The notes beneath the pieces are model-generated. The model saw nothing but the letters and a program-made list of their open reading frames with translations, did not search any database and was not told where the DNA came from. DNA of 64,000 bases from Bombella sp. ESL0385 (GTDB taxonomy: Bacteria; Pseudomonadota; Alphaproteobacteria; Acetobacterales; Acetobacteraceae), in contig NZ_WNIJ01000001.1 in the NCBI RefSeq assembly GCF_009725755.1, positions 744,001-808,000 on the forward strand, written 5' to 3'. A program made the translations under genes and the position numbers. Below are positions 9,001 through 18,136 of this stretch, piece after piece; within the stretch, counting starts at the first letter, position 1, and each line of letters starts with the position of its first letter.

Positions 9001-10637
9001 AAGGGGCAAAACCGGGGGAAGGGGGTCAGCTTCCGGGCTTTAAAGTGACGGAGCTGATTGCACGCTTGCGCCATGCAACACCGGGTGTGACGTTGATTTC
9101 TCCACCCCCGCATCATGATATTTACTCCATCGAGGACCTCGCCCAGCTGATTTATGACCTCAAACAAATCAATCCAGAGGCCAGCGTGACGGTCAAGCTT
9201 GTGGCACGGACAGGCATCGGCACGATTGCTGCTGGTGTGGCGAAAGCCAAAGCGGATGCGATTTTGATTTCTGGTCATTCAGGCGGGACAGGGGCGAGTG
9301 CCCAATCCTCCATCTATTATGCAGGCTTACCATGGGAGATGGGGTTGAGTGAGACGCATCAGGTGTTGATGCTTAATCGCTTGCGTCATCGGTTGAAGTT
9401 GCGTGTGGATGGCGGGATTAAAACCGGGCGTGATGTCGTCATGGCCGCGATGTTAGGGGCGGAGGAGTTCGGCATCGGTACGGCGGCTCTGGTAGCGATG
9501 GGCTGTATCATGGTGCGGCAATGCCATACCAACACCTGCCCTGTTGGGGTATGCGTGCAGGATGAGGAGCTGCGTAAGAAGTTTGAGGGCACACCAGAGA
9601 AGGTGATTAACCTCTTTACCCTCATTGCCGAGGATGTTCGTAATATCCTTGCACGTTTAGGCTTCCGCTCCCTTGATGAGATTATCGGGCGGACAGATTT
9701 GCTGCATCAGGTCTATCGTGGCTCGGATTATTTGGATGATTTGGACTTAAACGCGCTGCTCGTACAGGCCGATACGGGTGGTTTTGCCCGCCATTGCACC
9801 CTAGAGGGCCGTAATGAAGTGCCTGATACGCTTGATGCGCAGATTATTGCTGATGCTCAACCACTCTTTGAGCGGCGCGAGAAATTGCATCTTCATTATA
9901 TTGTCCGCAATACACATCGCGCGGTGGGGACGCGTCTTTCCTCCCTCATCACCCGCCGCTTTGGGATGGCAAGTCTGCCAGAAGGGCACCTCACATTGTC
10001 GTTGCGCGGTTCTGCGGGGCAATCGCTAGGGGCTTTTGCCGTGCAAGGGCTACGCATTGAGGTAGAAGGGGATGCGAATGATTATGTTGGCAAAGGCCTC
10101 TCTGGGGCGACCTTAGTGCTGCGGCCTAGCAAAGCCACACCTTGTGCGACAGAGAAGAACGCCATCATCGGCAATACGGTGCTTTATGGGGCCACGGCGG
10201 GGGCATTATTTGCCGCTGGGCAAGCGGGGGAGCGATTTGCTGTGCGTAACTCCGGTGCTATTGCCGTGGTGGAGGGCTGTGGCTCTAATGGTTGTGAATA
10301 TATGACCGGCGGGACAGTCGTTGTGCTGGGTAAAGCGGGCGATAATTTTGGGGCAGGCTTTACCGGTGGAACAGCTTATGTGCTGGACCGGGAAGGGGAC
10401 TTCCTCAAACGGGTGAATCACGACACGGTGATGTGCCAGCCCGTGACAGCACAACGCTGGAAGGACGAGCTACGCACCCTTGTAGAGCGGCACGAGCGTG
10501 AGACAGGCAGTGCCTATGCAGCGGACTTACTGCACCATTGGGATGAGATGATGCCGCATTTTTGGCATGTCGTGCCGAAGGATTATGCTCGCATCATTGG
10601 CTATGAGGAGGCGGATTTAAAAAATCTTTCGGCCTAA
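6075..10637 (+). CDS. gltB: Glutamate synthase (NADPH) large subunit
   Basis: The alpha subunit of GOGAT, converting glutamine and 2-oxoglutarate into two glutamates. The 1520 residues include a class II glutaminase domain whose nucleophile is Cys45 in HDACGVGLVA; the preceding 44 residues are presumably a propeptide. A central domain, an FMN-binding synthase domain (ISGHSGGTGASAQSS, RVDGGIKTGRDVV) and the 3Fe-4S ligands in CIMVRQCHTNTCPVGVC (C-x5-C-x4-C) follow, then a glycine-rich GXGXG beta-helix domain. ATG 6075 overlaps the gltD stop and has GGGGAG eight bases upstream, which decides against the GTG at 6066. Confidence 0.97.
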   Translation: MSASYKHSKSASSSAETAQGFVASYQANLQRLEGLYDPRQEHDACGVGLVAAMDGKPSRAVVKAGIEALGNIWHRGAVDADGKTGDGAGIHVEIPQNFFEDAIHNAGDLRIQGRISVGMVFLPRTDLAAQERCRQIIETEILKFGYGIYGWRQVPINTACIGEKANETRPEIEQIMIRNALGRDEETLERDLYIIRRRIEKVATQAHVDLYICSLSCRSLIYKGMFLAENLTDFYPDLLDERFISRFAIYHQRYSTNTFPTWKLAQPFRKIAHNGEINTLSGNVNWMRAHETRLSSPKLDAYMDALKPVVQVAGSDTAALDNVFELLTFAGRHAPFAKALLIPAAAGANSSLSSRAKAFYRYCNAVIEPWDGPAALCGTDGRWVIAGLDRAGLRPLRYSLTKDGLLIVGSETGMVRVPDEAIAQRGRLGPGQTLALDLDEGRFYTPDDVQEQLITRQDYEGWIKEGIQDLAPIMAQVSEPEGIDPETLRRRQLAVNLTYEDMEATLHPMVENGSEALASMGDDTPLQVLSRYYRGLSHYFRQGFSQVTNPPIDSLRETRAMSLVTRLGNLGNILAEEASQCRLLQLSSPILTNGEFHRLQEMCGSQGATIDCTFPVADGEEGMRAALTHLCQQAEEAVRGGCAHLFLTDEHSTAERAAVPMVLAVAAVHVHLITHSLRTFTSVNVRASDVLDVHSLAVMVGVGASTVNPWLAQQSIAERLRRGLFGKMTLRQAMEQYRKAVDKGLLKIMSKAGISVVSAYRGGYNFEAIGLSRALVAEFFPGMASRISGIGLPGIARNVIKAHKRAWQAANISPLPIGGRYKIRPGGEAHSFSASAVHMLQTAVQANSYKLFRRYVETLEAQEPVALRDLLDFRSTARPIDVDDVEGITQIRRRLVAPGISLGALSPEAHETLAIAMNRIGAKSDSGEGGEDPARAMPRPNGDNASSAIKQVASGRFGVTAEYLNNCRELEIKVAQGAKPGEGGQLPGFKVTELIARLRHATPGVTLISPPPHHDIYSIEDLAQLIYDLKQINPEASVTVKLVARTGIGTIAAGVAKAKADAILISGHSGGTGASAQSSIYYAGLPWEMGLSETHQVLMLNRLRHRLKLRVDGGIKTGRDVVMAAMLGAEEFGIGTAALVAMGCIMVRQCHTNTCPVGVCVQDEELRKKFEGTPEKVINLFTLIAEDVRNILARLGFRSLDEIIGRTDLLHQVYRGSDYLDDLDLNALLVQADTGGFARHCTLEGRNEVPDTLDAQIIADAQPLFERREKLHLHYIVRNTHRAVGTRLSSLITRRFGMASLPEGHLTLSLRGSAGQSLGAFAVQGLRIEVEGDANDYVGKGLSGATLVLRPSKATPCATEKNAIIGNTVLYGATAGALFAAGQAGERFAVRNSGAIAVVEGCGSNGCEYMTGGTVVVLGKAGDNFGAGFTGGTAYVLDREGDFLKRVNHDTVMCQPVTAQRWKDELRTLVERHERETGSAYAADLLHHWDEMMPHFWHVVPKDYARIIGYEEADLKNLSA

Positions 10638-10709
10638 TTTAGCCTAATGAGGTGAGGAGAGTGATAAAGGGTGTTTTCAGAGGCTGCTTGCTTGCGGTAG
10701 TCTGACAGC

Positions 10710-12530
10710 ATGATAACATCTTTTCTCACCTCGCCTTCGTCTGTCTCAGCCTCTGGCCCGGTTGCGGCCCCACGCTGGGATTTGTCAGACCTCTATACCT
10801 CACCAGAGGACCCAGCCCTTGAGTCGGACTTCATCCGCTTAACAGCGGAGGCTCAGAGCTTTGAGACCCGCTGGAAGGGTAAACTTGGCAAAGCCTCCGC
10901 TGCGGAGCTGGCCCATGCCCTGCAAGGGTATGAGGTGATAGAGGAGGGGCTCGGGAAGATTGGCTCTTATGCTCAGCTTCTCTTTGCGGCCCATACGACA
11001 GAGGCCAGCGTAGGGCGGTTTGCCCAGAGCGTGCGTGAGCGTCTAACGGCTCTTTCGGCTCATCTGCTCTTTTTCCCCTTGGAGCTAAACCGGCTTGATG
11101 ATGCTGTTTTAGAGGCTGGCTTTCAGGAGAATAAAGACCTCGCCTCATGGCAATCTTATCTGCGGGATTTACGCGTCTTTCGGCCTTATCAGCTCTCTGA
11201 TGAGGTAGAGCGTGTATTGATGGATATGGCCGTGTCTGGTCGTAATGCGTGGGTGCGTCTTTTTGATGAGACCATGGCCGGGCTGATGGTCCATTTTGAG
11301 GGGAAAGACCAGCCCCTTGGTGATGTGTTCAATTACCTTACCGATAGTCAGCGTGAGCGGCGGGAGGCCGCGGCAAAGGCCATTAGTGCGACATTAGCAG
11401 CGGAGAATAAGCTGCTTGTTGGCATTACCAATACCTTAGCAAAGGATAAAGCCACAACTGATGCCATGCGCGGTTATCCGCGCCCTGTGAGCAGCCGTAA
11501 CCGGGCCAATATGGTGGAGGATGAGGTTGTTGATGCGCTGGTGGATGCTGTGCAGGCGGCTTTCCCGCGTTTATCGCACCGCTATTACAGCATGAAGGCC
11601 CGTTGGCTGGGGTTAGAGCAGCTGGAGCATTGGGACCGTAACGCCCCTCTGCCAGATGTTCAGGATAAACGGCTAAGCTGGGATGAGGGCAAGGCTATTG
11701 TTCATCGCGCTTATCAGGATTTTGATGAGGAGATGGGCCGTCATGCTCATAGTTTTTTGAGCAATCCATGGATTGATGCGGCAGCAGTGCCGGGTAAGTC
11801 CTCCGGGGCGTTTGCGCATCCTGTTGTGCCGTCTGTCCATCCTTATTTATTGATGAATTATCATGGCCGCCCGCGCGATGTGATGACCTTAGCCCATGAG
11901 ATGGGGCATGGGATTCATCAGATGTTAGCAGGGCAGAAGCAGGGCTATTTACGCTCCAACACGCCTTTAACGTTGGCAGAGACAGCCTCAGTTTTTGGGG
12001 AGATGTTGACTTTCCAATCTCTATTGGATGGGGAGAGTGACGCTAAATGCCGCCATCATCTCCTCGCGTCCAAAGTGGAGGATATGCTCAATACTGTGGT
12101 GCGGCAAATTGCCTTTTACCTCTTTGAGGTACAGGTCCATGATGAACGCCGCAAAGGGGAAATCCCTGCCGAGCGTTTAGGGGAAATCTGGCGTGATGTG
12201 CAAACGCGCAGCTTAGGGCCGGCCTTCCATTTCACCCCGGATTATGACCTTTATTGGTCATATATCCCACATTTCATTCATTCGCCTTTTTATGTCTATG
12301 CTTATGCGTTTGGCGATTGTTTGGTGAATGCCCTTTATGGTGTGTACCAGGATAGTCCCGCAGGTTTTGCCGGTAAGTATAAGGAGATGTTGGCCGCTGG
12401 GGGGACGTTGCGTCACCAAGAGCTGCTCGCTCCTTTTGGGTTGAATGCGGGTGATCCATCCTTCTGGACGCGTGGGTTGGATGTGATTTCTGGCCTTATT
12501 GACCAGCTTGAGGCCACGCCTCATTCCTAA
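10710..12530 (+). CDS. pepF: M3 family oligoendopeptidase F
   Basis: A cytoplasmic zinc metallopeptidase degrading short peptides. The 606 residues contain the zinc site HEMGH near residue 395 (within DVMTLAHEMGHGIHQM), with the downstream zinc-ligand Glu in LAETASVFGEM. An N-terminal PepF-type region begins WDLSDLYTSPEDPALESDF, and the C-terminus has HFIHSPFYVYAYAFGDCLVNALY, typical of the PepF/M3B group. It starts about 70 bp after gltB in the same direction with no obvious terminator between. Substrate is not predictable. Confidence 0.93.
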   Translation: MITSFLTSPSSVSASGPVAAPRWDLSDLYTSPEDPALESDFIRLTAEAQSFETRWKGKLGKASAAELAHALQGYEVIEEGLGKIGSYAQLLFAAHTTEASVGRFAQSVRERLTALSAHLLFFPLELNRLDDAVLEAGFQENKDLASWQSYLRDLRVFRPYQLSDEVERVLMDMAVSGRNAWVRLFDETMAGLMVHFEGKDQPLGDVFNYLTDSQRERREAAAKAISATLAAENKLLVGITNTLAKDKATTDAMRGYPRPVSSRNRANMVEDEVVDALVDAVQAAFPRLSHRYYSMKARWLGLEQLEHWDRNAPLPDVQDKRLSWDEGKAIVHRAYQDFDEEMGRHAHSFLSNPWIDAAAVPGKSSGAFAHPVVPSVHPYLLMNYHGRPRDVMTLAHEMGHGIHQMLAGQKQGYLRSNTPLTLAETASVFGEMLTFQSLLDGESDAKCRHHLLASKVEDMLNTVVRQIAFYLFEVQVHDERRKGEIPAERLGEIWRDVQTRSLGPAFHFTPDYDLYWSYIPHFIHSPFYVYAYAFGDCLVNALYGVYQDSPAGFAGKYKEMLAAGGTLRHQELLAPFGLNAGDPSFWTRGLDVISGLIDQLEATPHS

Positions 12531-12577
12531 AAGGTCATTCCCCGCCCTCATGGGCAGAGTAAAGAAGGATGATGAGC

Positions 12578-13936
12578 ATGGCGCGTGAACGTGACATCGA
12601 TAAGACCGGCTTTGTCGATAACATGCAGCGTATGTTTCAGGCATCTGGCATGGTGGGCGGTGTTGCAGTGCGCATGGCAGGCCATAAGCTGGGGCTGCGC
12701 AGCAATAAAACGAGCCATGCGGAGGAGTTACGCGCTGTTTTAGGCTCATTAAAAGGGCCGATGATGAAAGCCGCGCAGCTTCTCTCCACCATCCCCGGGG
12801 CTTTGCCGGATGAATATGCGGAGGAGTTAGCACATCTCCAATCCAATGCGCCGCCTATGGGGTGGAGCTTCGTGCAACGGCGGATGAAGGCCGAGCTAGG
12901 GCCGGGCTGGGAGGGGCATTTCCGCTCTTTTAGCCATGAGGCTGTTGCAGCGGCATCATTAGGGCAGGTGCATCGCGCGGCTTTGGCCGATGGGCGCGAG
13001 GTTGCATGCAAACTGCAATATCCCGGTATGGCCGGCGCGATGGAGCAGGATTTAAAGCAGCTTAAACGCGGTTTAGGGGTCTTTAGTCTTGTGGGTAATG
13101 CCATTAGGCAAGATGAGGTCTATACCGAGCTTGCGGAGCGGATGCGCGAGGAGTTGGATTATATTCGTGAGGCCAGCCATGTGCGGCTTTACCAGCATAT
13201 GTTGGCCGATGTGCCAGAGGTTACCGTCCCTCACCCTGTGGCAGAGCTAACAACAGGGCGACTTTTGACGATGGATTGGGTGCCAGGTCGCTCCATGAAG
13301 TCCGTTTTGGCCGAGCAACGCTCCCAAGAGGAGCGTAATGCGATTGCGGTAGCGTTGTTTAAAGCATGGTACACGCCTTTTTATCGCTATGGGGTGATTC
13401 ATGGTGACCCGCATATGGGTAATTTTACCGTGCGAAAAAATGGCGGGTTGAATCTGTTGGATTTCGGCGCGGTGCGGATTTTCTCGCCTCGTTTTGTAGA
13501 GGGTGTCCTTGCGCTTTTTCATGCTCTGCGGGATGGGGATGAGGAGCGCGCTTATGAGGCTTATTATGCTTGGGGCTTTAAGGATATTTCCCGCGAGCGT
13601 GCAGCGGTGTTGAATGAATGGGCACGCTTTTTCTACCGCCCTTTGATGACGGACCATGTTTGTGATGTAGGGGAGAGCAATAACCCCCAAGAGGCCCGTA
13701 AAGTGTTAGAGCGTGTTTATGAGGGGTTAAAACGGACGGGCGGCATCACCTTACCGCGTGAGTTCGTGATGTTAGACCGCTCTGCCATTGGGTTAGGCAG
13801 TGCCTTCTTACGGTTGGGGGCGAAGGTGAATTGGCACCGGCTCTTTATGGAGCTCACACAGGACTTCACGGTGGAAGCCCTCACAGCCCGCCAAAAAGAG
13901 GCCTTGGAGAAAGCGCAGGTTAGTCCCGCTCAGTAA
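12578..13936 (+). CDS. ABC1/AarF (UbiB-like) atypical kinase family protein
   Basis: A member of the ABC1/ADCK/UbiB protein-kinase-like family, linked to ubiquinone and lipid metabolism. Visible motifs are KAAQLLSTIPGALP (the family KxGQ site with Ala for Gly), the Ala-rich loop AAASLGQVHRAAL, the lysine in VACKLQYPGM, HGDPHMGNF (catalytic HxDxxxxN) and LLDFGAVR (DFG). At 453 residues it lacks the two C-terminal membrane helices of E. coli UbiB, so it is more like the ADCK group. Three ATGs cluster at 12569, 12572 and 12578; AGAAGG ending at 12568 is best spaced for the last. Exact role unknown. Confidence 0.85.
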   Translation: MARERDIDKTGFVDNMQRMFQASGMVGGVAVRMAGHKLGLRSNKTSHAEELRAVLGSLKGPMMKAAQLLSTIPGALPDEYAEELAHLQSNAPPMGWSFVQRRMKAELGPGWEGHFRSFSHEAVAAASLGQVHRAALADGREVACKLQYPGMAGAMEQDLKQLKRGLGVFSLVGNAIRQDEVYTELAERMREELDYIREASHVRLYQHMLADVPEVTVPHPVAELTTGRLLTMDWVPGRSMKSVLAEQRSQEERNAIAVALFKAWYTPFYRYGVIHGDPHMGNFTVRKNGGLNLLDFGAVRIFSPRFVEGVLALFHALRDGDEERAYEAYYAWGFKDISRERAAVLNEWARFFYRPLMTDHVCDVGESNNPQEARKVLERVYEGLKRTGGITLPREFVMLDRSAIGLGSAFLRLGAKVNWHRLFMELTQDFTVEALTARQKEALEKAQVSPAQ

Positions 13937-13941
13937 AAATA

Positions 13942-13980
13942 AGGCCCAACGCGCTTAATACGTGTTGGGCCTCATCATAA
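13942..13980. terminator. Bidirectional intrinsic terminator
   Basis: Arms AGGCCCAACGCG (13942-13953) and CGTGTTGGGCCT (13961-13972) form a 12-bp stem with one wobble and a 7-nt loop. On the minus strand the stem is followed by TTATTTTTA, so it best terminates the convergent small gene; it also sits 5 bp after the ABC1 kinase stop. Confidence 0.8.
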
Positions 13981-13999
13981 TGCAGATTATGGCCGGTCC

Positions 14000-14356
14000 T
14001 TACCGGAGGAACTTCTTTAGCAATGCGCCACCAATCTCTTGGATAACATCTTGCTGAAGAGACTTGCCGAAGTTTGCGACATCGCCGCCTTGCTCCCCAG
14101 AGCTTGCTCCGTCTGTCTTTTCACCAAGATGGCTAACAAGCCCAGCAAGCTGCCCCACAAGGTCGCCCGCATGGCCTTGACCATTTTGGAAGATGGAGGA
14201 AATTTTCTGGAGGCTCTCGGCCCATTCACCAGCTTGCGCATCGCCATTTTGGGAGGCTTCCTGCATTTGGCCGGTTAACCGGTCAATGAGTTGAAAAGCC
14301 TCTTGCGCTGTGTTGCGAAACTGCGTGTAGCTCCGCGTAATTTGTTCAATATCCAT
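14000..14356 (-). CDS. Small hydrophilic protein of unknown function
   Basis: A 118-residue protein I do not recognise. It has no signal peptide or membrane segment. The first 60 residues are rich in Gln, Glu and Ala and look like amphipathic helix (MDIEQITRSYTQFRNTAQEA onward). The middle is Gly/Ser/Asp-rich (GEKTDGASSGEQGGDVANFG), and the end is a short basic helix (GGALLKKFLR). It is monocistronic, ends at a strong bidirectional terminator, and is divergent from uvrB. The helical lead and glycine-rich section loosely recall phasin-like or coat-associated proteins, but that is only resemblance. Coding potential is supported by the terminator and the absence of a competing gene. Confidence 0.6.
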   Translation of the reverse strand: MDIEQITRSYTQFRNTAQEAFQLIDRLTGQMQEASQNGDAQAGEWAESLQKISSIFQNGQGHAGDLVGQLAGLVSHLGEKTDGASSGEQGGDVANFGKSLQQDVIQEIGGALLKKFLR

Positions 14357-14524
14357 AAGGGTCCAACCTTTTTAGAGATGTGACGTTTGAAGAAGCGGGC
14401 TCGCGGTAAATAATCTCTCAAGAGCTACTAGTTTTATAGGGATGGAGCAGCCCGAGGAGGGCGAGCCATTTATTCCGTCATTAGCATCTTGTGATAGCAG
14501 AAAGATAGTCCCATTTTAGGGGGC

Positions 14525-16660
14525 ATGGTAGTCTCATCCTCTCGTAAGAAGAAAAAACCTATCGCCCCGCGTCAGACGGATTTTTTCCCTGAACGCCAAC
14601 CGGCAAAGCCAAAGCTAAAGCGGCTTGTTGTGCAGTCGGACTATGAGCCTTCTGGTGATCAACCCCAAGCGATTGCAAGTTTGGTAGAAGGGTTGGCCGC
14701 TGGAGAGCGGGACCAAGTGCTTATGGGCGTGACAGGCTCTGGTAAGACCTTCACCATGGCGAAGGTGATTGAGGCCGCCCAACGCCCTACGCTCATCATG
14801 GCCCCCAATAAGACCTTAGCCGCCCAGCTTTATAGCGAGATGAAGCAGTTTTTCCCCGATAATGCGGTGGAATATTTCGTCTCCTACTATGATTATTACC
14901 AGCCAGAAGCTTACGTTCCGCGCTCAGATACGTTCATTGAGAAAGATAGCCAGCGTAATGAGCGCATCGACCGGATGCGCCATGCCGCCACACAAGCATT
15001 GTTGGAGCGCAATGATGTCATCATCGTAGCGTCTGTCTCTTGTATTTACGGTATTGGATCGCCCGAATCATATGCGCGGATGAAGATTCGCCTCGTGCCG
15101 GGGGAGATTATCGACCGTGACGACCTCATCCGTCATTTGGTGGAGCTGCAATATCAACGCAATGACCTCGCTTTTGAGCGTGGAACCTTCCGTGTGCGGG
15201 GGGAGCAGGTGGATATTTTCCCCATCCAGAATGAGGATCGCGCTTGGCGTGTAATGCTCTTTGGTGATGAGGTGGAGAGTATTACAGAGTTCGACCCGTT
15301 AACAGGGGAGAAAACGGCAGAGTTGGAGGAGGTAAGCCTCTATGCCAGCTCTCATTACGTCACGCCCCGGCCAACGCTGAATCAAGCGATGGTGAGCATC
15401 AAAGATGAGCTGCAAGAGCGGATTCGGTATTTCCAAAATGCGGGGAAACCGCTGGAGGAGGAGCGCATCCTCCAACGGACCAATTTTGACCTTGAAATGC
15501 TAGAGACAACAGGCGTGTGTAAGGGGATCGAGAATTATTCCCGCTATCTCTCTGGGCGTAGGCCCGGTGACCCGCCACCAACCCTCTTTGAATATCTCCC
15601 CGAAGATGCGTTGCTCATTGTTGATGAGAGCCATGTGGGCGTGCCGCAAATTGGTGGGATGGAGCGAGGCGACCGCGCACGGAAGGAAACGCTGGCGGAT
15701 TTCGGCTTTCGTTTGCCATCATGTTTGGATAACCGGCCTTTATCTTTTTCGGAGTGGGATGCGTTCCGCCCGCAAAGTATCTTCGTTTCCGCCACGCCAG
15801 GGCCGTGGGAAATGGAACAAACAGAAGGGGCCTTTGCCGAGCAGATTATCCGCCCCACAGGCTTAACAGACCCGATAACCATCATCCGCCCGGTAGAAGG
15901 GCAGGTGGACGATTTGTTGCATGAGGCCAAAGCCACGATTGCCGAGAATGGTCGTGTTCTGGTCACAACCCTCACAAAACGCATGGCCGAGGATTTGACA
16001 GAATATCTCTCCGAACATGGCGTAAAGGTTCGCTATCTCCATTCCGATATTGATACGTTGGAGCGCATGGAGATTATTCGAGATTTGCGGCTAGGCGCGT
16101 TTGATGTGCTGGTGGGCATTAACCTCCTGCGGGAGGGGTTGGATATTCCCGAATGTGCCCTTGTGGCGATTCTTGATGCGGATAAAGAGGGCTTTTTGCG
16201 CTCGCGTACTTCGCTTGTGCAGACTATTGGCCGTGCCGCTCGTAACGTGAATGGCCGTGTCTTACTTTATGCGGATAAGGAGACCGATAGCCTACGTTAT
16301 GCGATTGAGGAAACAGCCCGCCGCCGTGAGAAGCAAATGGCGTGGAATGAGGCCCACGGCATCACCCCGCAAACTGTGCGAAGCCGTATTAGTGATACGC
16401 TCTTTCAAGAAGAAATCGCGGGCAAGGAGCCTTCTGCCGAGGCAGACCCACAGCTTACCCTTGATGAATTGCGTAAAAAGATGCGAGAAGCCGCAGCAGA
16501 GCTTGACTTCGAGCAGGCAGCGGCCTTTCGTGATGAGATTCACCGGCGGGAGGCAAGTGATATTGGCTTGGTAGCTCCCCCCATGCCCGCCAAAGCCGCC
16601 CCCCAAGGGCCAGCCCGTAAGACGACCAAACGGACAAGCAAACGCAGAAAGAAGGATTAG
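14525..16660 (+). CDS. uvrB: UvrABC system protein B (excinuclease subunit)
   Basis: The damage-verifying helicase-like subunit of nucleotide excision repair. The 711 residues include Walker [12 protein letters not shown] (about 68-78), the beta-hairpin region [22 protein letters not shown], motif [16 protein letters not shown], motif [15 protein letters not shown], and a C-terminal UVR motif ([24 protein letters not shown]) that contacts UvrC. The basic N-terminal extension (about 35 residues) and the Lys-rich tail are common additions. I found no alphaproteobacterial SOS box (GTTC-N7-GTTC) in the upstream 170 bp. The stop is 2 bp before the epimerase start. Confidence 0.97.
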   Translation: MVVSSSRKKKKPIAPRQTDFFPERQPAKPKLKRLVVQSDYEPSGDQPQAIASLVEGLAAGERDQVLMGVTGSGKTFTMAKVIEAAQRPTLIMAPNKTLAAQLYSEMKQFFPDNAVEYFVSYYDYYQPEAYVPRSDTFIEKDSQRNERIDRMRHAATQALLERNDVIIVASVSCIYGIGSPESYARMKIRLVPGEIIDRDDLIRHLVELQYQRNDLAFERGTFRVRGEQVDIFPIQNEDRAWRVMLFGDEVESITEFDPLTGEKTAELEEVSLYASSHYVTPRPTLNQAMVSIKDELQERIRYFQNAGKPLEEERILQRTNFDLEMLETTGVCKGIENYSRYLSGRRPGDPPPTLFEYLPEDALLIVDESHVGVPQIGGMERGDRARKETLADFGFRLPSCLDNRPLSFSEWDAFRPQSIFVSATPGPWEMEQTEGAFAEQIIRPTGLTDPITIIRPVEGQVDDLLHEAKATIAENGRVLVTTLTKRMAEDLTEYLSEHGVKVRYLHSDIDTLERMEIIRDLRLGAFDVLVGINLLREGLDIPECALVAILDADKEGFLRSRTSLVQTIGRAARNVNGRVLLYADKETDSLRYAIEETARRREKQMAWNEAHGITPQTVRSRISDTLFQEEIAGKEPSAEADPQLTLDELRKKMREAAAELDFEQAAAFRDEIHRREASDIGLVAPPMPAKAAPQGPARKTTKRTSKRRKKD

Positions 16661-16662
16661 CC

Positions 16663-17568
16663 ATGTTAACCCTAAAGAGAGACGAGCAGAGCCTTACTAT
16701 CCTGCCTGATGTCGGGGCCGCTTTGGTGCAATGGCAGGTGCGGGGGCATGATATTCTTCGCCCTGTCGCTAATGAGGCTTTACGCGGGCAAAAGGGTATA
16801 GCGGTGGGGGCTTACCCGCTTCTGCCTTATGTGAATCGTCTTGCGAAGGGGCAATTCGCTTTTGGGGGGGAGGCGCATCAGCTTGCTTTGAATATGGAAG
16901 GCTGCCCTCATTCTATCCACGGTAATGGGTGGGAGCATGAATGGCAGGTCTCTCATAAGACGGAGAGCCACGCTATTTTGACCTTCGAACATAAGCCAGA
17001 GGATGAAGCGGCGAAGCGGGAATGGCCTTACGCGTATCGAGCTGTCATCTCGTATGAGTTACGCGCTGATGGGCTGCATATCTCTTTAGTGATGAAGAAT
17101 TGCGATGAGCGTGACCAGCCTGTAGGGTTTGGCTTTCATCCCTTCTTCCATGCAACAGAGGCAGCCCGTTTAACCTTTAACGCGGCCTCCGTGTGGTTGA
17201 CGGATAAGACAGGCCTGCCAGAGACGCAAAAAGCCTGCGAGGGGGAGTGGGATTTCTCCAAAGGGCAGGCTTTGGCAGGGCGCGTGTTGGATAACGGTTT
17301 TGCAGGCTTTACCGGTTCTGCGCTTTTGGAGCCATCCCCTACAATTCCGTCTGTGACGATAAAGGCGGATGGAATATTCTCTCATCTGGTGGTGTTCTCC
17401 CAACTCGCTGATGACTATGTGGCTATTGAGCCTGTAACGAGCATGACGGACGCGCTTAATCGGCCTGATAGTGCAGGGCGGGGCGTACATGTTCTTGCGC
17501 CGGGGCAAAGCTGTGGGGGGATGCTGCATGTCCAAGTTGAGGCCCCACGCCGCCCGGCAGAAGGCTAG
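16663..17568 (+). CDS. Aldose 1-epimerase family protein
   Basis: A 301-residue galactose mutarotase-like beta-sandwich protein, predicted to interconvert alpha and beta anomers of aldoses in the cytoplasm. Family landmarks are LLPYVNRLAKGQFAFGG, the histidine in CPHSIHGNGWEHEW, and VGFGFHPFFH. C-terminal VAIEPVTSMTDALN carries the likely catalytic Glu. Length is slightly short of GalM (about 340). AAGGA lies 7 bases before the ATG. It starts 2 bp after uvrB and is followed 5 bp later by greB, so the three are probably co-transcribed although unrelated in function. Sugar specificity cannot be told. Confidence 0.85.
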   Translation: MLTLKRDEQSLTILPDVGAALVQWQVRGHDILRPVANEALRGQKGIAVGAYPLLPYVNRLAKGQFAFGGEAHQLALNMEGCPHSIHGNGWEHEWQVSHKTESHAILTFEHKPEDEAAKREWPYAYRAVISYELRADGLHISLVMKNCDERDQPVGFGFHPFFHATEAARLTFNAASVWLTDKTGLPETQKACEGEWDFSKGQALAGRVLDNGFAGFTGSALLEPSPTIPSVTIKADGIFSHLVVFSQLADDYVAIEPVTSMTDALNRPDSAGRGVHVLAPGQSCGGMLHVQVEAPRRPAEG

Positions 17569-17573
17569 GCTGT

Positions 17574-18074
17574 ATGGCTGGTGAGAAGATTGCGCTGCAT
17601 CGTTATCTCTCCCCTCAAGGGGCTGCGCGGATGCGGGCGGAGCTTAAAGAGCTAACCCAAAAGGAACGCCCGCAGGTTGTGGAGATTGTCTCTTGGGCGG
17701 CGAGTAATGGGGATCGCTCCGAGAATGCGGATTATCAATATGGTAAACGCCGCCTCCGCGAGATTGACCGGCGCATCCGCTTCCTAACCAAAAGGCTGGA
17801 TCAGGCCGTGATTGTGGACCCCGCCGCGCAGACCAATCGCCAGCGTGTCTTTTTTGGGGCTACTGTATGTTACGCTGATGAGGAGGACCGCCATTATACG
17901 GTGACCATCCTCGGTGTGGATGAAGCGCGGTTGGAGCATGGGGAGATTAGCCTGCAAGCCCCTGCTGCACGGGCCTTGATGAAGGCGGCTGTGCATGATG
18001 AAGTGACTATGCACACCCCCTCTGGCCCTGTATTGGTAGAGGTCCTATCTATCACCTATCCTCATCCGGCTTAA
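17574..18074 (+). CDS. greB: Transcription elongation factor GreB
   Basis: A cleavage factor that rescues backtracked RNA polymerase. The 166 residues start with a coiled-coil domain containing the acidic tip motif NGDRSENADYQYGKRRLREI, followed by RRIRFLTKRLDQAVIVDP. This YQYGKRRLREIDRRIRFL form is characteristic of GreB rather than GreA (which has EYHAAKE). The C-terminal FKBP-like domain covers about 80-166. It follows the epimerase by 5 bp in the uvrB operon. Confidence 0.92.
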   Translation: MAGEKIALHRYLSPQGAARMRAELKELTQKERPQVVEIVSWAASNGDRSENADYQYGKRRLREIDRRIRFLTKRLDQAVIVDPAAQTNRQRVFFGATVCYADEEDRHYTVTILGVDEARLEHGEISLQAPAARALMKAAVHDEVTMHTPSGPVLVEVLSITYPHPA

Positions 18075-18136
18075 GTCCGGCCTAAGAGAGCCATCTGGCT
18101 TGCGCCTTTGTGACCTGCTTTGCGGAGTAATAAGTT

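Noticed and set aside
12258-12833. 191-codon minus-strand frame across the pepF and ABC1 kinase genes
   Set aside because: It overlaps two confident genes in antisense and has no recognisable protein features.
14357-14524. SOS (LexA) box upstream of uvrB
   Set aside because: No GTTC-N7-GTTC or GAAC-N7-GAAC pattern was found.
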